This document shows, in pieces, positions 30,575 to 41,630 of a stretch of DNA of 64,000 nucleotides. Source of the stretch: Lepidostoma basale (Eukaryota; Arthropoda; Insecta; Trichoptera; Lepidostomatidae); contig JAHDVF020000240.1 in the NCBI GenBank assembly GCA_022606425.2, forward strand, positions 1,860,001 through 1,924,000, read 5' to 3'. Both the position numbers and the translations under genes were made by a program. The notes under the pieces were generated by a model. It was not told where the DNA came from and searched no databases. It was given only the letters and a program-made list of their open reading frames with translations. The stretch's first letter is position 1. Each line of letters opens with the position of its first letter.

Positions 30575-31125
30575 TTATTCTTTCTCTAACACATGTTATT
30601 TAGGTATCTCTACATGAGAGAGTATGGTAGCTATCCGTGGCTCTATCCCACGGCATTTCTTTTGGGAATGCTCGGAACCAATTCTCTACAGCATCAAAGA
30701 GATGGACATCTAATTACCCATTTCTTTAGATTAATTAGGGGATACTTCGAGAACTCGGCCGTACTGGAGGGTGTTCGGCTTTTTGTCCCCGATAGATATC
30801 TCCGACAGCGACAGCACATATTGTTTTACCTACCAGCCGCCAGAACCAATCTGCCTCTGGTGACACCGGTGGGTAGAGCAATTAGTCTGCTGAACGCGGT
30901 CTCCTCGGAGATCGACGTCTTTCATGTTACTGAAAGTACGTTCAGAAGGCAAATACTCTTAATTCTGGAGAGTATCCTGCCTTCCTAATGTTGAACCATC
31001 TCTCATGCGTTTCTGGTAGTATACCGTACACAATATATTATTTTACCTGTTGTCAATAGATGCCTTAAAAATAAATTTTGTAATGTCTGTTGATGAAATA
31101 AACTGATTTAATTTGATTTGATCAA
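30575..31125 (+). pseudogene. LINE family G, C-terminal domain and 3' UTR (best copy)
   Basis: The frame at 30593-30985 is open for 131 codons: LFRYLYMREYGSYPWLYPTA, FLLGMLGTNSLQHQRDG, FFRLIRGYFENSAVLEGVRL, FVPDRYLRQRQHILFYLPAA, RTNLPLVTPVGRAISLLN and EIDVFHVTESTFRRQILLIL then a stop. This is the conserved C-terminal block (PWLYPTAFLLGMLG, FxPD, C/ARTN) of a non-LTR ORF2. A ~135-base UTR with gaaataaactga and an atttg tail follows. 5'-truncated; no RT core. Confidence 0.85.
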
Positions 31126-31425
31126 TTGTGTATCGAGGAAGAGTAACTTAGCTTAAATGTGGTCTGGGTCCCCCTTGGTTGCAAATATACATATATTATT
31201 ATTATTATTAATTTTTAACGTAAGTCCCGCATGGACGGGGGATGGGTCTAGGGAGTGCACGAGTGAAGCTGACGAAAGGCGCCGCTGCGTCTATAACAGC
31301 TTCGGGTAAGCGGAGGGAGCCCTCAATGGCTCGGCCATTACATAGTAATGTTTGCACCTAATAAATGATATACTCGCACGCTTAGAATTTTATTATTGTA
31401 TTAATTATAAGAAAAAAGTTTAACT
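31126..31425. other. Unassigned; GC-richer 31205-31345
   Basis: aagtcccgcatggacggggg and gcttcgggtaagcggaggg lie in a patch without a repeat partner here. Could be a TE untranslated region; not identifiable. Confidence 0.3.
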
Positions 31426-31828
31426 AACTAACCATTACGCTGTTTTTACTGAAGGGTTAGGCCGCGAGGCTGGACCTCCATACTAATTGGTGACCTTCGT
31501 GGCCAAATGGAAAGTGCTTGGAATGCCATACAGAAGGTCCCGGGTTCGATTCCTGGCGATGGCAGTGTAATTGTCACACTGTCTTTGGTCTGGTGTAGAA
31601 TTCACGTGACAACAACAAAATGGCGACAGATTAGCTACCTATCACATGTCACGGTAATCAATATGATAGCTTTAATCTTTACATCGATTTGGCTTGCGAT
31701 GTAATAATGTAAACAAAATAAACATTATAATAATAATAATAATAATAATAATCTGTCCTGACATACGAGATTATATTTACACTGGAAAATCCTCTACATT
31801 CATATATCGTACCACGCAAGCACGTCGA
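31426..31828 (-). pseudogene. LINE family A tail, split by a SINE
   Basis: taactaactaaccattacgc and the decayed block to 31490, then (after the SINE) ctgtcctgacatacgag through ctacattcatatatcgtac and aagcacgtcgatttt. Joined, these give the usual tail order, so the SINE landed in the LINE. Confidence 0.65.
31491..31752 (+). repeat. SINE S1, near-full-length, nested in LINE A
   Basis: gaccttcgtggccaaatgg, B box cccgggttcgattcctgg, gtaattgtcacactg, cctatcacatgtcacgg, the 3' arm ctttacatcgatttgg and a long (AAT)n tail. Orientation is opposite to the LINE fragment that hosts it. Confidence 0.85.
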
Positions 31829-31832
31829 TTTT

Positions 31833-31977
31833 GGACACATGAAAGGAATAAATGAAGACAGAATGGTGAAGACAGTATATGTAAAAGACATAAACGGAAT
31901 CATAAATAGAGGAAGGTCGAGGAAAACGTGGAATGATCAAATGAATAAAATATTAAATTTCGGTCATGTGAGGAGAG
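31833..31977 (+). pseudogene. LINE family A, plus-strand fragment
   Basis: The frame at 31839 onward reads GHMKGINEDRMVKTVYVKD, INGIINRGRSRKTWNDQMN and KILNFGHVRR. Flanked on both sides by minus-strand family A pieces, forming an inverted arrangement like 3338-4215. Confidence 0.75.
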
Positions 31978-31982
31978 TAATA

Positions 31983-32255
31983 TTATATTTTCATTCGACA
32001 TTCTATCATACACAGAGTATCCACACATTCATTCAAGAGATCGCATTTCTACTGCATTTATTCTAATTTCATCCTTCTTTTGCCAGTTCCATGCTTCACT
32101 TCCATACATAAGGGTCGATACAAGAACACCATTGTGCACAGCTTTTTGGATAGGTTTTTGTTTGCGGTAACAACATTAAGTGTACCATTCACTTTGTTGC
32201 CTGCCCCAACCCTTCTTTCAATATCCACTCCACTCCACTCGCCCATATCTTTTTC
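31983..32255 (-). pseudogene. LINE family A, minus-strand fragment
   Basis: Minus strand: ERRVGAGNKVNGTLNVVTAN KNLSK, LVSTLMYGSEAWNWQKKDE, IRINAVEMRSLE and YSVYDRMSNEN. Open over much of its length; includes a small deletion before KKLCTMV. Confidence 0.75.
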
Positions 32256-33230
32256 GTATAAACTGCTTTAATAGAAATTTTCAACCATTCTTCCTTCGAA
32301 CATTCGTTGAGTATTTTTAATTTTTATTTATTTAGGTTGCATTCTGAAAAAAGATTTAAACTTGACTTAAAGTGGATTGATCTGAAGAAGCTTATTTTTA
32401 TTTTTTTGAAGATTTCATTTTAAACTAATTGTGTTAGAAATGTTATATATTCAGTAAAACTAAAAACTACAAATGATTTCAAATCACAGAACTATAAATA
32501 TATTATACAAACTAAACATATTTTTGCACTTCATTCCGGGACAGCCGGTATCATGTTCGTTATGAAATTAAACACATTGCCATAGCTAAATGAATTCATT
32601 TAAACATCTACACACGACTTGGAATGCATTTACATTACTAACTAACTAGCCGCATATATGTTTCGCCATTGGGATTAGCAAAGAGAACGGGTTATCATCA
32701 CGGATTACCAGTGTTTCACCATTATCTACTAAAAAATTACCAAATAATATATTTTTAATAACTTCACTTAAATATCAATATTTATATTCACATTTTTATA
32801 GACAATATAAAAATAAACATCATAAGAACATTTCTTCTAAGCGATGCAATTTAATCTAAGCGATGGAGATGAAAATATTCCAAGTGTTATAAATATCATA
32901 CAATGCATCTTTTTTGGTTCTAATTTTGAAAATTTGGTTTGGTTCATCTGGTGCTCCTGTAAATTTGGAGATATTTCGTGTATAAGTGAATTGTTTTGGT
33001 CAGTTTGATTGTTGCCGCACTTTATAATAGTTAGTTGTGACACGAAATACGTTGTGACTGTTTTGATGTTAAAATTATATAAGTTTTTTTCGTTTACATA
33101 AAGAATTTTGACAGGTGTAAAAATAAATTTTTCGTATGTTCCAATGACAATTTGAATAAATTATTTAATAATATTTTAATGTTCTTGCTAGTGTTGGATT
33201 GATTTTAATGCCTAATTACAGTTAATAAAA
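32256..33230. other. Unassigned A+T-rich sequence
   Basis: No repeat partner, RNA motif or coding domain found. The 68-codon frame at 32837-33043 (minus) is not recognisable. Confidence 0.3.
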
Positions 33231-33234
33231 AATA

Positions 33235-33400
33235 TTGTGGACGTTGGACGATTGAAGTGTGCGCGGGAGATGCCTATTGGTGGGGATGAGGTTCGCAACC
33301 CATCACACCGCGTCTCTGGGCGAAAAGAGAAGGGTGGTGTGCCGCATCGGTTAAAGCGTGGCAGTTCATTCTTTCGGGGAGAAGGCGTGATGGTAGAAGA
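33235..33400 (+). repeat. LINE A-like subfamily tail
   Basis: gggagatgcctattggtgggg, gaggttcgcaacccatcac, gttaaagcgtggcagttcat and ggagaaggcgtgatgg parallel 15358-15500. Coding sense is not clear. Confidence 0.5.
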
Positions 33401-33760
33401 AAGAGATGATTCTTTATTTCAAAAACGGAATTATAAATATTTGATATTCATATAAAAATTTGGTATTAATAAAAAAGGAATATTTCACCGAGATATTTTA
33501 CTTTCTCCATAATTTTAGGTGAAAAGCCTGCACTGCATTTAATAAATAGAAAACGCAATGCATAGTAGCCAATCTAAAATAATGTATCAAATAATTATTT
33601 TATTACATTGCCTTGTATAAATTCAAAGTGGTCAATCCTTACTTTCTCTATGTATAATATATAAAACATCACCCCCCACCACTTACTTCATATATGAACA
33701 TAAAAAAATAGTTACTAACCCGTTGATTTATGTGGTATTTACAATACTTACTTATACAGC
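33401..33760. other. Unassigned A+T-rich sequence
   Basis: Nothing recognised. Confidence 0.3.
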
Positions 33761-33764
33761 CGAT

Positions 33765-33960
33765 ATGGTCCATTGATAAACATAGACCTCCCCTATACAT
33801 CTCTACATATTCCTATCGTGTGCCCTCCACATTCAGTCACCAATAATTTTTCAGACCATAGTGTGGGGAGTCTCCTTCTGCTTCATCTTTCTATCTAGGT
33901 CTCCACTCCACCACCCTTCTGGTCTATCAAACGGTTATTACCCCGGCTGTACCCAACTGA
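33765..33960 (-). pseudogene. LINE family C, decayed C-terminal tail
   Basis: In reverse: gaccagaagggtggtggagtgg, agcagaaggagactccccac and GEVYVYQWTISAV-like coding. The same blocks, better preserved, lie at 52050-52260. Confidence 0.55.
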
Positions 33961-34039
33961 TTTCTCGCTGGGTATACTGGACTGCCAATCATTGGAAATT
34001 AGACAAACTATCCATTTTTTTTTCAACTGATTCGTAGTC

Positions 34040-34440
34040 GAATACATAACTATGATATTTTGAATGACTTGACATTGTTTATCCCTGACAATTATCTGCG
34101 ACAAAGGCAACATGGATTATTTCACCTGCCACTGTGTAGAATAAATCTACCTAAGGTAATGCCCGTGGGCAGGGCAATAATCCTTCTAAACCGTATCTCT
34201 TCGGATGTGGACATCTTCCACGATAGTGAGGCTACCCTCAGAACCAATCTCTTATATAATGTATAAAATTGATATTTGCTTCTCTTGTTCTTTTTACTTA
34301 ATTGTTCTTAATTTTTTAATTATCTTGTGTTTTTTTGTGTTCATGTCTATTGTTTATATTGTATTTTTTTATTTTTTAAATTTCACAATTGTATCTTGTG
34401 TTTAAAATAGTTTTTTTGTGTTCTATAGTTCTATAAAACA
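34040..34440 (+). pseudogene. LINE family G-like, 3' end
   Basis: The frame at 34060-34263 reads LTLFIPDNYLRQRQHGLFHL, CRINLPKVMPVGRAIILLN and SDVDIFHDSEATLRTNLLYN then a stop, clearly parallel to FVPDRYLRQRQH...MPVGRAI of family G but diverged, so a sister family. A T-rich UTR follows. Confidence 0.7.
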
Positions 34441-34449
34441 ATTAATGAT

Positions 34450-34990
34450 ATGATGTTGCTTCACAAAATCATTCACTTCAAAATAGACAACTCCGAACTT
34501 CTTAGTAAATTATTACTGAATACCCCTATGCTTCGCACAAGACACACTGCGAACCAAATATTCCACATTCCTGCTTATCGGACTAACTACGCTCAGAGTG
34601 CGGGGGTGTACCGGACGTGCGACACGTACAATAAGTGCTTTAGTAACATCAATGTGTTCCATCTTAAGGAAAGTGATTTTAAAAAAATGGTTGGAGCAAC
34701 CCTTCGGGGCGAATGAAATTAGTTACTCTATTTTTTTCCTTTTCTTGTCTTTTTCTTTTTTGTACATTTTAAAATTATATTTTATTTTTAATTCATTATT
34801 ACTAATAGTTTTCTCTTTATCTTATCAAAGTGTTACTTTATTATTCTTATATATTTAACCTTATGTCAGTTGTTATATAATATTTGTGGTAGCATGTAAT
34901 TGGCCTTGTTTTGTTGTTTCTATGTGTTTATACTCATATACTGTAATTGCTGTTTGTTACCCTCGATAATAAAAAAATAAAAAAAAATAA
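34450..34990 (+). pseudogene. LINE, related C-terminal end with poly-A-like tail
   Basis: The frame at 34450-34713 reads LHKIIHFKIDNSELLSKLLL, TPMLRTRHTANQIFHIPAY RTNYAQS and INVFHLKESDFKKMV then stops. It shares the RTN...VFH.KES layout of other LINE C-termini. A T-rich 3' UTR ends in an A-rich (ataaaaa)n tail near 34965-35000. Confidence 0.65.
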
Positions 34991-35000
34991 AAATAAGCGA

Positions 35001-35675
35001 TTTGGTAATATACTGTGATGTTTATGATTTAAAAAAAATTAATTGAAATTGAAATTAAATAAGAAAACTATCATATGTCTAGGTGCTTAGTAATGTAAAT
35101 GCATTAGGTGCTGACCATACCGGTGATAATATAATAGTTATAAAAAATGTGGGAGAAAATGAACAGTATATAAACATTACATATGGTAAACTCGTATGTA
35201 ATTTAAGGATTTGAACTACGAAATTTTACGTTTGAAAAATATGAAAAATATATGAATATATTTTGCTAATAGATTTGTCAAGATTCTTTTATTCACTATG
35301 TTTTGAAGTAAAATTAACTGCGTATGTACGATATACTCGTAGATTGTGTTAAATAGTTTTTAGGGTACTGCGCAAACGCAAAAGGATTCTTTCGACTCCT
35401 TGTAAGAATAGGTGTTTGAAGTATTTTATGAGGCGTTAATAAATTGCAAAATGAAATTCTCCCTACTCACAACTCCGTATACTATCGAAAATGAATTTAA
35501 TTGTGAAATTCCAACGGAACTCCTTCCACTTTACACCTGAGTTTTTTCGCATTCTTTTGACTACTTCACCTTTCAGCTCACCTTTAATCTCTTATATAAA
35601 ATATATTTTTTCGCGAGATAAGTGATTTTGTCTCTTTTCTGGAATATTATTTTATATAAAAACTTATTGTACATA
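35001..35675. other. Unassigned A+T-rich sequence
   Basis: No repeat partner or coding domain recognised. Confidence 0.3.
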
Positions 35676-35679
35676 AATA

Positions 35680-36300
35680 ATGATATATTTATTGTTTCTT
35701 GAACAATAATATGAAACTCCAAATTAAGTATTTGAAATTGATGAAAACGACGACCTTAGTGATAGAGTGGCAACAGCTATTTCTACCACATCGAAAGTCC
35801 CGGGTTCGATTCACGGCGATGACAGTGTGAAAAAAAAATCCAACGCTGTTAGAATTCACGTGACAATAAAAAAGGATATTGACTAATTACCTATCACATG
35901 TCATGAGAATCAATAAATAAAAAAATTATACGGTAATTGGGTTAAAAGAACACGTTGTTTAGAAAAATGTGGAAAGCAACAGAAATCTACCACATTAAAG
36001 ACCTAAATGGCATCCTAAGAACCAGCAAAGATATTAGATATTTTTGCCAACCAATTCCTAGGATTGAAATTAAATAAAAATGACGAAAACGTCCGTTTAG
36101 TGAAAGTTACATATTATACTTATTTTTTTAAGTTACAGTAGAGTTTATATGGAACGACAAGTTCAACATCAAATATTGAAACTATTTGATAATGTCAAAG
36201 CAACCCGCAACATGTCACTTTATTAAAATATACTTTAAAACATATTTCAGAAGACAGATATTTCCATAAATATGTAATTAAATACACAATATAAATGATA
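35680..36300. repeat. Hammerhead family 3 repeat split by a SINE
   Basis: Outer tail attgtttcttgaacaataat (35692) to gatgaaaacg (35749), then a SINE insertion, then cgaaaacgtccgtttagtg (36084) and finally a decayed core at 36190-36225 (TTGATAA, gtcaaagcaacccgcaa in place of stem II and GAAA, CATG, UC). The core is no longer foldable. Confidence 0.65.
35750..36079 (+). repeat. SINE S1 insertion with internal inversion
   Basis: Head cgaccttagtgatagagtgg, B box cccgggttcgattcacgg and acctatcacatgtcatgag are in plus orientation. 35960-36070, however, is the reverse complement of the long-form block (rejoined: tttgctggttctt, ggatgcca, tctttaatgtggt). Flanks atgaaaacg (35741-35749) and atgacgaaaacg (36080-36091) look like the target duplication, so this is one insertion with an inverted part. 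Confidence 0.65.
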
Positions 36301-36469
36301 AAATAAGATATTCACACTTTAAAAATAATTGAAAATGTTAAAAAAATTTCATACAACATAAAATAGTTTTTGATGGTTTATACAAATGTTCGGATTTCCC
36401 CTGAACTGTTCAGATTACTATCATTTAGTGATTAATTTTTGTATAGTCCATTGTTTTTGCCGAAACACT

Positions 36470-36785
36470 ATGATACGAGTACCTTAACAAAATGAAATAA
36501 CTTTGTTTTTTGTATCACAATTGTATTTTATTTTACGCGACAGCTGTTTCATCAACATATGTTGACATCATCGAGTGTTACAATAATATATCAAATGTCA
36601 AATTTTCGTGATTTTTCGAATCTTTGTGTATTTGTTCCTATGTCAATTTGAATTATTTAGGAACAAATATATTATTACAACACCTGATGATGTTAACATA
36701 GGTAAATGAAACATCTGCCGCGGAAAATAAAATACAATCGTGATACAAAAAACAAAGTTATTTAATTTAACAGCTTAATTATTGT
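36470..36785. repeat. Head-to-head pair of hammerhead repeat family 1
   Basis: Left core on the minus strand at 36536-36574: TCGATGA box, stem II GTCAAC/GTTGAT, GAAA, CAGCTG, UC, GCG. Right core on the plus strand at 36684-36721: CTGATGA, a broken stem II, GAAA 36708-36711, CATCTG in place of the palindrome, CC. Outer arms ctttgttttttgtatcacaa and ttgtgatacaaaaaacaaag match perfectly. Confidence 0.8.
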
Positions 36786-36924
36786 ATAAAAGCCCCAAAT
36801 ATTTTACCACTATAATATTAACTAAATTATGACTAAAGGTAGAAATATACACGATTTATCCAACTTCCGATAGGAGAGGAATAATAAAAATAAGAAAAGG
36901 TTATTTTTATTGTTCTGTACATGA

Positions 36925-37550
36925 TCCAGAGAGTTCACTTATCTCGGTACGGTCATGACGGTAGCCAACGATATGCACGCGGAGTTGGAACACAGAGTTC
37001 AAAAAGGCCTGCGAGCTGCAGCCTCCTTGTGAACGTTCCGAAAGTCCAAGCTACGTATTTATAACACCATCATTAAGCCAGTGGTGACATATGGTTCTGA
37101 GTCATGGACAATTACTCTAAAAGAACAACAAATAATCTACTTGTTTGTGAATAGAATACTTAGAATTATCCTGAGACCAAGACCCGGTGTTGCAGGGGGA
37201 ACTTGGAGCCATAGGACCAACCAAGAGATCCGTACGATGACTCAGCAGCCCCTTATTACGAGCACCGTGAGAGCCGGTCGCCTAGCATGGATTGGGCACG
37301 TATGCCGAGCCGAAGAGACCCAGACCAATCAAGACCATGTACGCGTCTATACCGACTGGAATAAGACCTTTAGGAAGGCTTAGACAGCGCTTAATGGCTT
37401 AATGGCGCTTCTGGCTGACTTGGCTAGGTTGGGCGAATCGGACTGCTGGAAGCAAAAGGCGCAGATCGAGGAGCTTGGCGAAAAATCATCAAGGAGGCTA
37501 AAACTCTTCAAGAGTTGTATGGCCACAGGAAGTCAAAAGTAAATACATGA
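36925..37550 (+). pseudogene. LINE family F, post-RT to C-terminus
   Basis: Frames give EFTYLGTVMTVANDMHAELE, HRVQKGLRAAASL, KLRIYNTIIKPVVTYGSESW, TITLKEQQIIYLFVNRILR and AGRLAWIGHVCRAEETQT; another frame continues with LLADLARLGESDCW-like coding. YLG, YGSE.W and GH.CR are standard non-LTR ORF2 landmarks. The frame 37081-37383 is open for 100 codons; breaks lie on both sides. Single copy here. Confidence 0.8.
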
Positions 37551-37985
37551 TCCAGTAAAGTTTAAAAACATTTTTCATATTTCATAAATAAATATTTAAA
37601 CTAGTGTAAGTAGATTTGTGAAACATGGTTAAAGTACACCACAACTGAACACAATAAGCTTCCCGCTCACATTGCGAACACGTGTTATTCAAGCAGATTA
37701 ATATAAAAGCTCACATGAAATAACGAATTGCATGAACGTTACGAATGGCCGTGATAATTCACAAAAATACGGTAGGTCATTTTGGGCTGGAGGCGCTTAG
37801 TCAGATACTCCGTAAGCAGTGGTAGGCTGTGAACATTATTTTTTAAATAGAAAATAAAAATATTCAAATAAAAAAAAAATACTTTGTGGGGATACGGACG
37901 TTGTGCTAGGAAAAAACGAGAATCGAGTAGTTCGCGGAATGACGAGAACACTGGCCTCAGGCGCGTCCCAATGCACGGAGTGAAT
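37551..37985. other. Unassigned sequence
   Basis: 37870-37985 is slightly GC-richer (gggatacggacgttgtgc). Nothing recognised. Confidence 0.3.
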
Positions 37986-37989
37986 TATG

Positions 37990-38310
37990 TGAATTAAGTA
38001 TGGTGTTATGAACAAAATAATGAAAGGATCATTAAGATGGGTTGGACACATGGAAATAATGAATGAATAAATAATGTTAAAAAAATATATGTTAATGATG
38101 TAAATTGAACTAGAAATAGAGGAAGACGATCAAATAAATCAAATATTGAATGTCGGCCACGTGGGAGGAGACAGAGAAATCGACGCGCGTACATGACACG
38201 ATGTATGAATGTTGAGGAAGCGAGAGAAATATGTCAGGAAAGAAAAGTGTGGCCGTCCATTCCTTCTGCCTACCCCTTCGGAGAGACGGCGTGACAGTTA
38301 GTTAGTTAGC
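37990..38310 (+). pseudogene. LINE family A, C-terminal fragment with TTAG tail
   Basis: gttatgaacaaaataatgaaag, WVGHMEIMNE, a deletion over the GRPRKTWHD block, DQINQILNVGHVGGDREID, MTRCMNVEEAREICQERKV, PSIPSAYPFGETA then a stop and gttagttagttagctagttag. Confidence 0.8.
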
Positions 38311-38408
38311 TAGTTAGTTATTTCACCTATGGCTTGTGTCTGTCGAAATAAATAAGTAGGTACTTATTTAAACCTACTAAATTGTATTGTAAATTTCATT
38401 TATTTATT

Positions 38409-38667
38409 ATAATAATAATTATTATTATTTTGTTGAATCGCTCTTTACACCATTACAGCGCGAGCCAAATTGATGTAAAGGACGCAGCTATCATATTGAT
38501 TCTCGTGACATGTTAAAGGTAGCTAATCTGTAGCTATTTTATTGTCATGTGAATTCTACACCAGACCCAAAGACAGTGTGACAATCACACTGCCATTGCC
38601 TGAAATCGAACCCGGGACCTTCGGGGTGGCAGTCAAAGTTCTTATCACTCGGCCACTAAGGTCGTCG
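38409..38667 (-). repeat. SINE S1, near-full-length
   Basis: Minus-strand copy with (AAT)n tail at 38409-38430, 3' arms, acatgagaatc zone, gtgattgtcacactg, B box cccgggttcgatttc and head gaccttagtggccgagtg ending at 38667. Confidence 0.85.
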
Positions 38668-39535
38668 AAGATATTTGTACATAAATTTCGAATGCTAAAA
38701 ATTAAAATCTAACATTAAGTAAATTTGAAATTTGAAAAATAATAAAAGACATTTGGTTAACATAACGGAAATGTCAGGTCTTCCGCAATTTCGTTTAACA
38801 TTTACATTATTTTGTTTGCTTTCTTCGCCATTCATTTAATTTAATTATCATAATTTCTATTAGTCTATTTAATCTTTTGATGTTTTAGGTCTTAAGAGTT
38901 ATGCAGCTGTTGTTAAATCATCTCTCTAAATATTATAAAATATTTTTGGGTCGAGAATACAAAACTTCCACCGGCCGCCCCTGCTGTGAACAGTAGAACC
39001 TCTCGATATATTGCAGTGTGTTTAAGCTCCCTGAATATGTCCCGGCGAGCTGTTACCTGAAAAATATTAGCGATTCATTCTCTGAATCACATGAGTTTTT
39101 TTGCGAATATTTTTAAACGCATGTGAAACTTGCATTTACCAATATCTGCACTCTCTTTTTTTGCATATTTTTGTATTGATTTTTTACAAAAGGCGATACA
39201 AATTAATTTTATATTATTTGGATATTTGACTTAATTTTTCTTCCTGTCCATATCGCACGCTTAATAGTAAACTGACCGAATATGGTTTAGGTCATAATTG
39301 AGTTAACATTAGACAGAGGCTTGTTTTAACGCTATCCATCTATTTTTCACAATGTTAACGCTATCTATTTGTAGTATAATAATCGTTCAAAATGTAACCG
39401 CTATCCATTTGTACGTGTTTTTCGATTGTTTTTGTTAAAACACCGACTCATGTCAGATTGAGCAAAACTTGTTTTCTTGAGTTAAGCCAGTGTTCTATTC
39501 AGCGTACGATATATCGACGGGTTCTGGAGTGGAGA
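38668..39535. other. Unassigned stretch
   Basis: 39300-39440 contains three imperfect repeats of cgctatccat(c)tatttt / gctatctatttgta / cgctatccatttgtacg, a small local repetition. 38965-39060 is GC-richer. No gene. Confidence 0.35.
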
Positions 39536-39538
39536 CAG

Positions 39539-39702
39539 CGTACAGGATTCCGCAGAGTTGGAAGTCCTTCTGCCCGCTAGACCGGCGATCTGAAGAGGAT
39601 TGGTGGACATAGATAGATGAGAGCGGCAATGACAAGGGGCGGTGGCATGCTTTGGGAAAGGCCTACATTCAGCAGTGGAAGACAGACGGCTGATGACGAT
39701 GA
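39539..39702 (+). pseudogene. LINE family D (RTE-like), tail copy
   Basis: tacaggattccgcagagttgg, cttctgcccgctagaccgg, gatctgaagaggattggtgg and ggcctacattcagcagtggaag, then tgatgacgatgatg. Aligns end to end with 697-867 but with several changes (for example cgctgg to cgctag makes a stop). No clear target duplication. Confidence 0.75.
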
Positions 39703-39794
39703 TGTCCATATCACGATTCCCCGAAGACGACTAATCGAATGATCAGGAATCATAAGGAATTAAGGAAGAAAATATATTGTAATGTTTAAAAAAA

Positions 39795-40055
39795 AAACTA
39801 ATCATCGTACCTTTTCTCTGAAAGGGTAGGCAGAAACGACGGCAAAATTTCTTTCGCTTCCTCAACATTCATATATCATGCAGGCACGTCGATTTGATAT
39901 ATACGATCGTGCTGTCTTAATGATCCTTTCATAATTTTGTTCAGAACGTGATCATTTGCACCGCATTCACTTCTTATATTTTCATTCGACACTTTATCAT
40001 ATACGAGTACAAACTTTCCTTACATTCGTCTTAGGGATCTCATTTCTACTTTACT
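39795..40055 (-). pseudogene. LINE family A, decayed fragment
   Basis: taatcatcgtaccttttctctg, aacattcatatatcatgcagg, gatcctttcataattttgttca, gcaccgcattcacttcttatat and ttcgacactttatcata follow family A in reverse, with the GRPRK region deleted. Confidence 0.65.
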
Positions 40056-40960
40056 TTCACATGTAATGTTGTAATAATTCAGAAAACATACAGAAACCAT
40101 CAAATAAGCAGATTTTTTAATAATATATTATATTTTAAAATGAAGAGAATTGTACTAAAGCCCAAAAATGCTTTAAATAAAACAACGAAACATTATTGCT
40201 ATTTAATTGCAATTTACGACATTGTTTCAGCAAAAACTTTGTATTTCGGGCCCAAATAACGAAAAAACTTTTAATAATCCCACTCCAACCTTTAACTTCT
40301 TCGTGCCTATTCAGAGTCGTATCATTATCTGAACATATTTTTAGATGGACAATGAGAAAAAAACTTTTCTCACATTTTCTGCTGTCTTATTTGATAAGTG
40401 TATCATTAAAACCTTGTTTGGTGTTGTTAAAACTTTCCCATTTTCTCCTAATCGCTCTTTCCGATTCCTCCTCTGCCACCCTTCTTCCTTTCCTCGTTTC
40501 TTATCTCAGCTTGCGCCAGTAATCGAGAGTAAATTGGATAATCACCTCAGTCTGATAGAAAATAGAGAAACGACCGACCTAAAACAAGGTCTGCTTTATG
40601 GCCTACGTGAATGCGCCGGTATCGGAAAATAGCTGCCAAATGATAATGCGGTATTACGGAAAAATACGATTGGCGCTTCGTTAAACCCTCGGGAATTATA
40701 GGATAATATTAACAAAGCTTTGTGGTAGTATCGTCATAAATATATTCGATTATAAAAATGACTTCTCAGCTTTTGACGTTTTCAATAATAAACTAAATAG
40801 AGTGGTTCCTAACGCGCCACAAATTAATGATTCTTAATTACCAAATAATTAATTATTACAACATCTTTTTATTATTGTCTTTAATTGAAATTTCTTGGTA
40901 GGATTTCATTTTAATTAATGAAAACAAAAAAAAAATGTTACAAAATTTATTTATTTTTAT
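40056..40960. other. Single-copy-looking block 40180-40700
   Basis: cgacattgtttcagcaaaaac, gtatttcgggcccaaataac, cagcttgcgccagtaatcgag, ggcctacgtgaatgcgccgg: about 500 bases of balanced sequence without repeat match. The 108- and 95-codon frames overlap in different frames and show no domain, so coding is not favoured. Candidate conserved non-coding DNA. Confidence 0.35.
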
Positions 40961-40964
40961 GTAC

Positions 40965-41090
40965 GAGTATTTAGTGTGCTTCCACTTGTGTTTATGTTCG
41001 ACCAGTTTCAGAAGATGGCAGCACGCTGCCGAAACCGGTTGAACATAAACACAAGTAGAAGCACACTAAATACATAATAATAATGTGAAT
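40965..41090 (+). ncRNA. Hammerhead-like repeat, family 9 (inverted)
   Basis: CAGAAGA 41009-41015 (U4 to A), stem II ggcag 41017-41021 with ctgcc 41026-41030 around cacg, GAAA 41031-41034, CCGG 41035-41038, UU, then gaac 41041-41044 pairing with gttt 41005-41008. The outer arms (gtgcttccacttgtgtttatgttc and gaacataaacacaagtagaagcac) mirror each other, so the left edge of the box may have been made by the head-to-head junction. Confidence 0.6.
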
Positions 41091-41329
41091 TATTATGTAT
41101 TTGTGCTATAAAAAACAATGCTAATTTCAAATTCTAATCAGAATGGTTCGAACTTCGAATTCTCATAATTTGTTTCCAAACAAGAATGGCATGTTTAAGA
41201 TAAAGAGTATCCAAATCATATCTTTGGTATATTTTGATAACTTTAGATACATTAATACAAATGAAAACTTCTGTTTTCTAAAAGTTTTATTATATTTTAT
41301 ATGAATGACGAGAGCTGATACCATCAGAA
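41091..41329. other. A+T-rich, family 3 tail trace at 41250-41310
   Basis: aatgaaaacttctgttttctaaaagttttattat resembles the family 3 outer tail; the core is not present. Confidence 0.35.
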
Positions 41330-41630
41330 CAAAAAGTCTCCTATGAACCACATAAATGAGGACTCTTCGATCCGTTGAGAGGACGACACTCCGAGAAAGA
41401 GTAAGAAATTACGAAATAAGAATGATCTGCAATGTGGAAGATGTCGTGCGATGAGGAAGACTAAAAAGACGCTATTAGAGAGATCATGTAGAGATACTAT
41501 GTTCTGAAAGAGTGATAAGTTAAGCGGCAAATAAAGTACTAACAAGAAATTAACCTCCAGGAAGACCACCCAAAAGATACCGAGAAAGTTGGACACCTTT
41601 ATCCCTGTAACAGGCTCCGGGAAATAACAA
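41330..41630 (+). pseudogene. LINE family B, decayed fragment
   Basis: aatgaggactcttcgatccgt, ctccgagaaagagtaagaaat, aaataagaatgatctgcaatgtgg and ctccaggaagaccacccaaaag follow MKTLR..., RERVRN, IRMICNVEDV and PPGRPPKRY of family B, with many indels. Confidence 0.6.

Noticed and set aside
36190..36225. Active family 3 hammerhead
   Set aside because: TTGATAA, CATG and UC remain, but stem II and GAAA are replaced by caaagcaacccgcaa; no fold possible.
38409..38667. CRISPR-like or direct-repeat array from the dispersed SINEs
   Set aside because: Copies are dispersed, in both orientations and kilobases apart, with poly-AAT tails; not an array.
40196..40632. Two overlapping frames of 108 and 95 codons
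   Set aside because: Overlap in different frames without a domain or splice sites; the block is better described as possible non-coding single-copy DNA.
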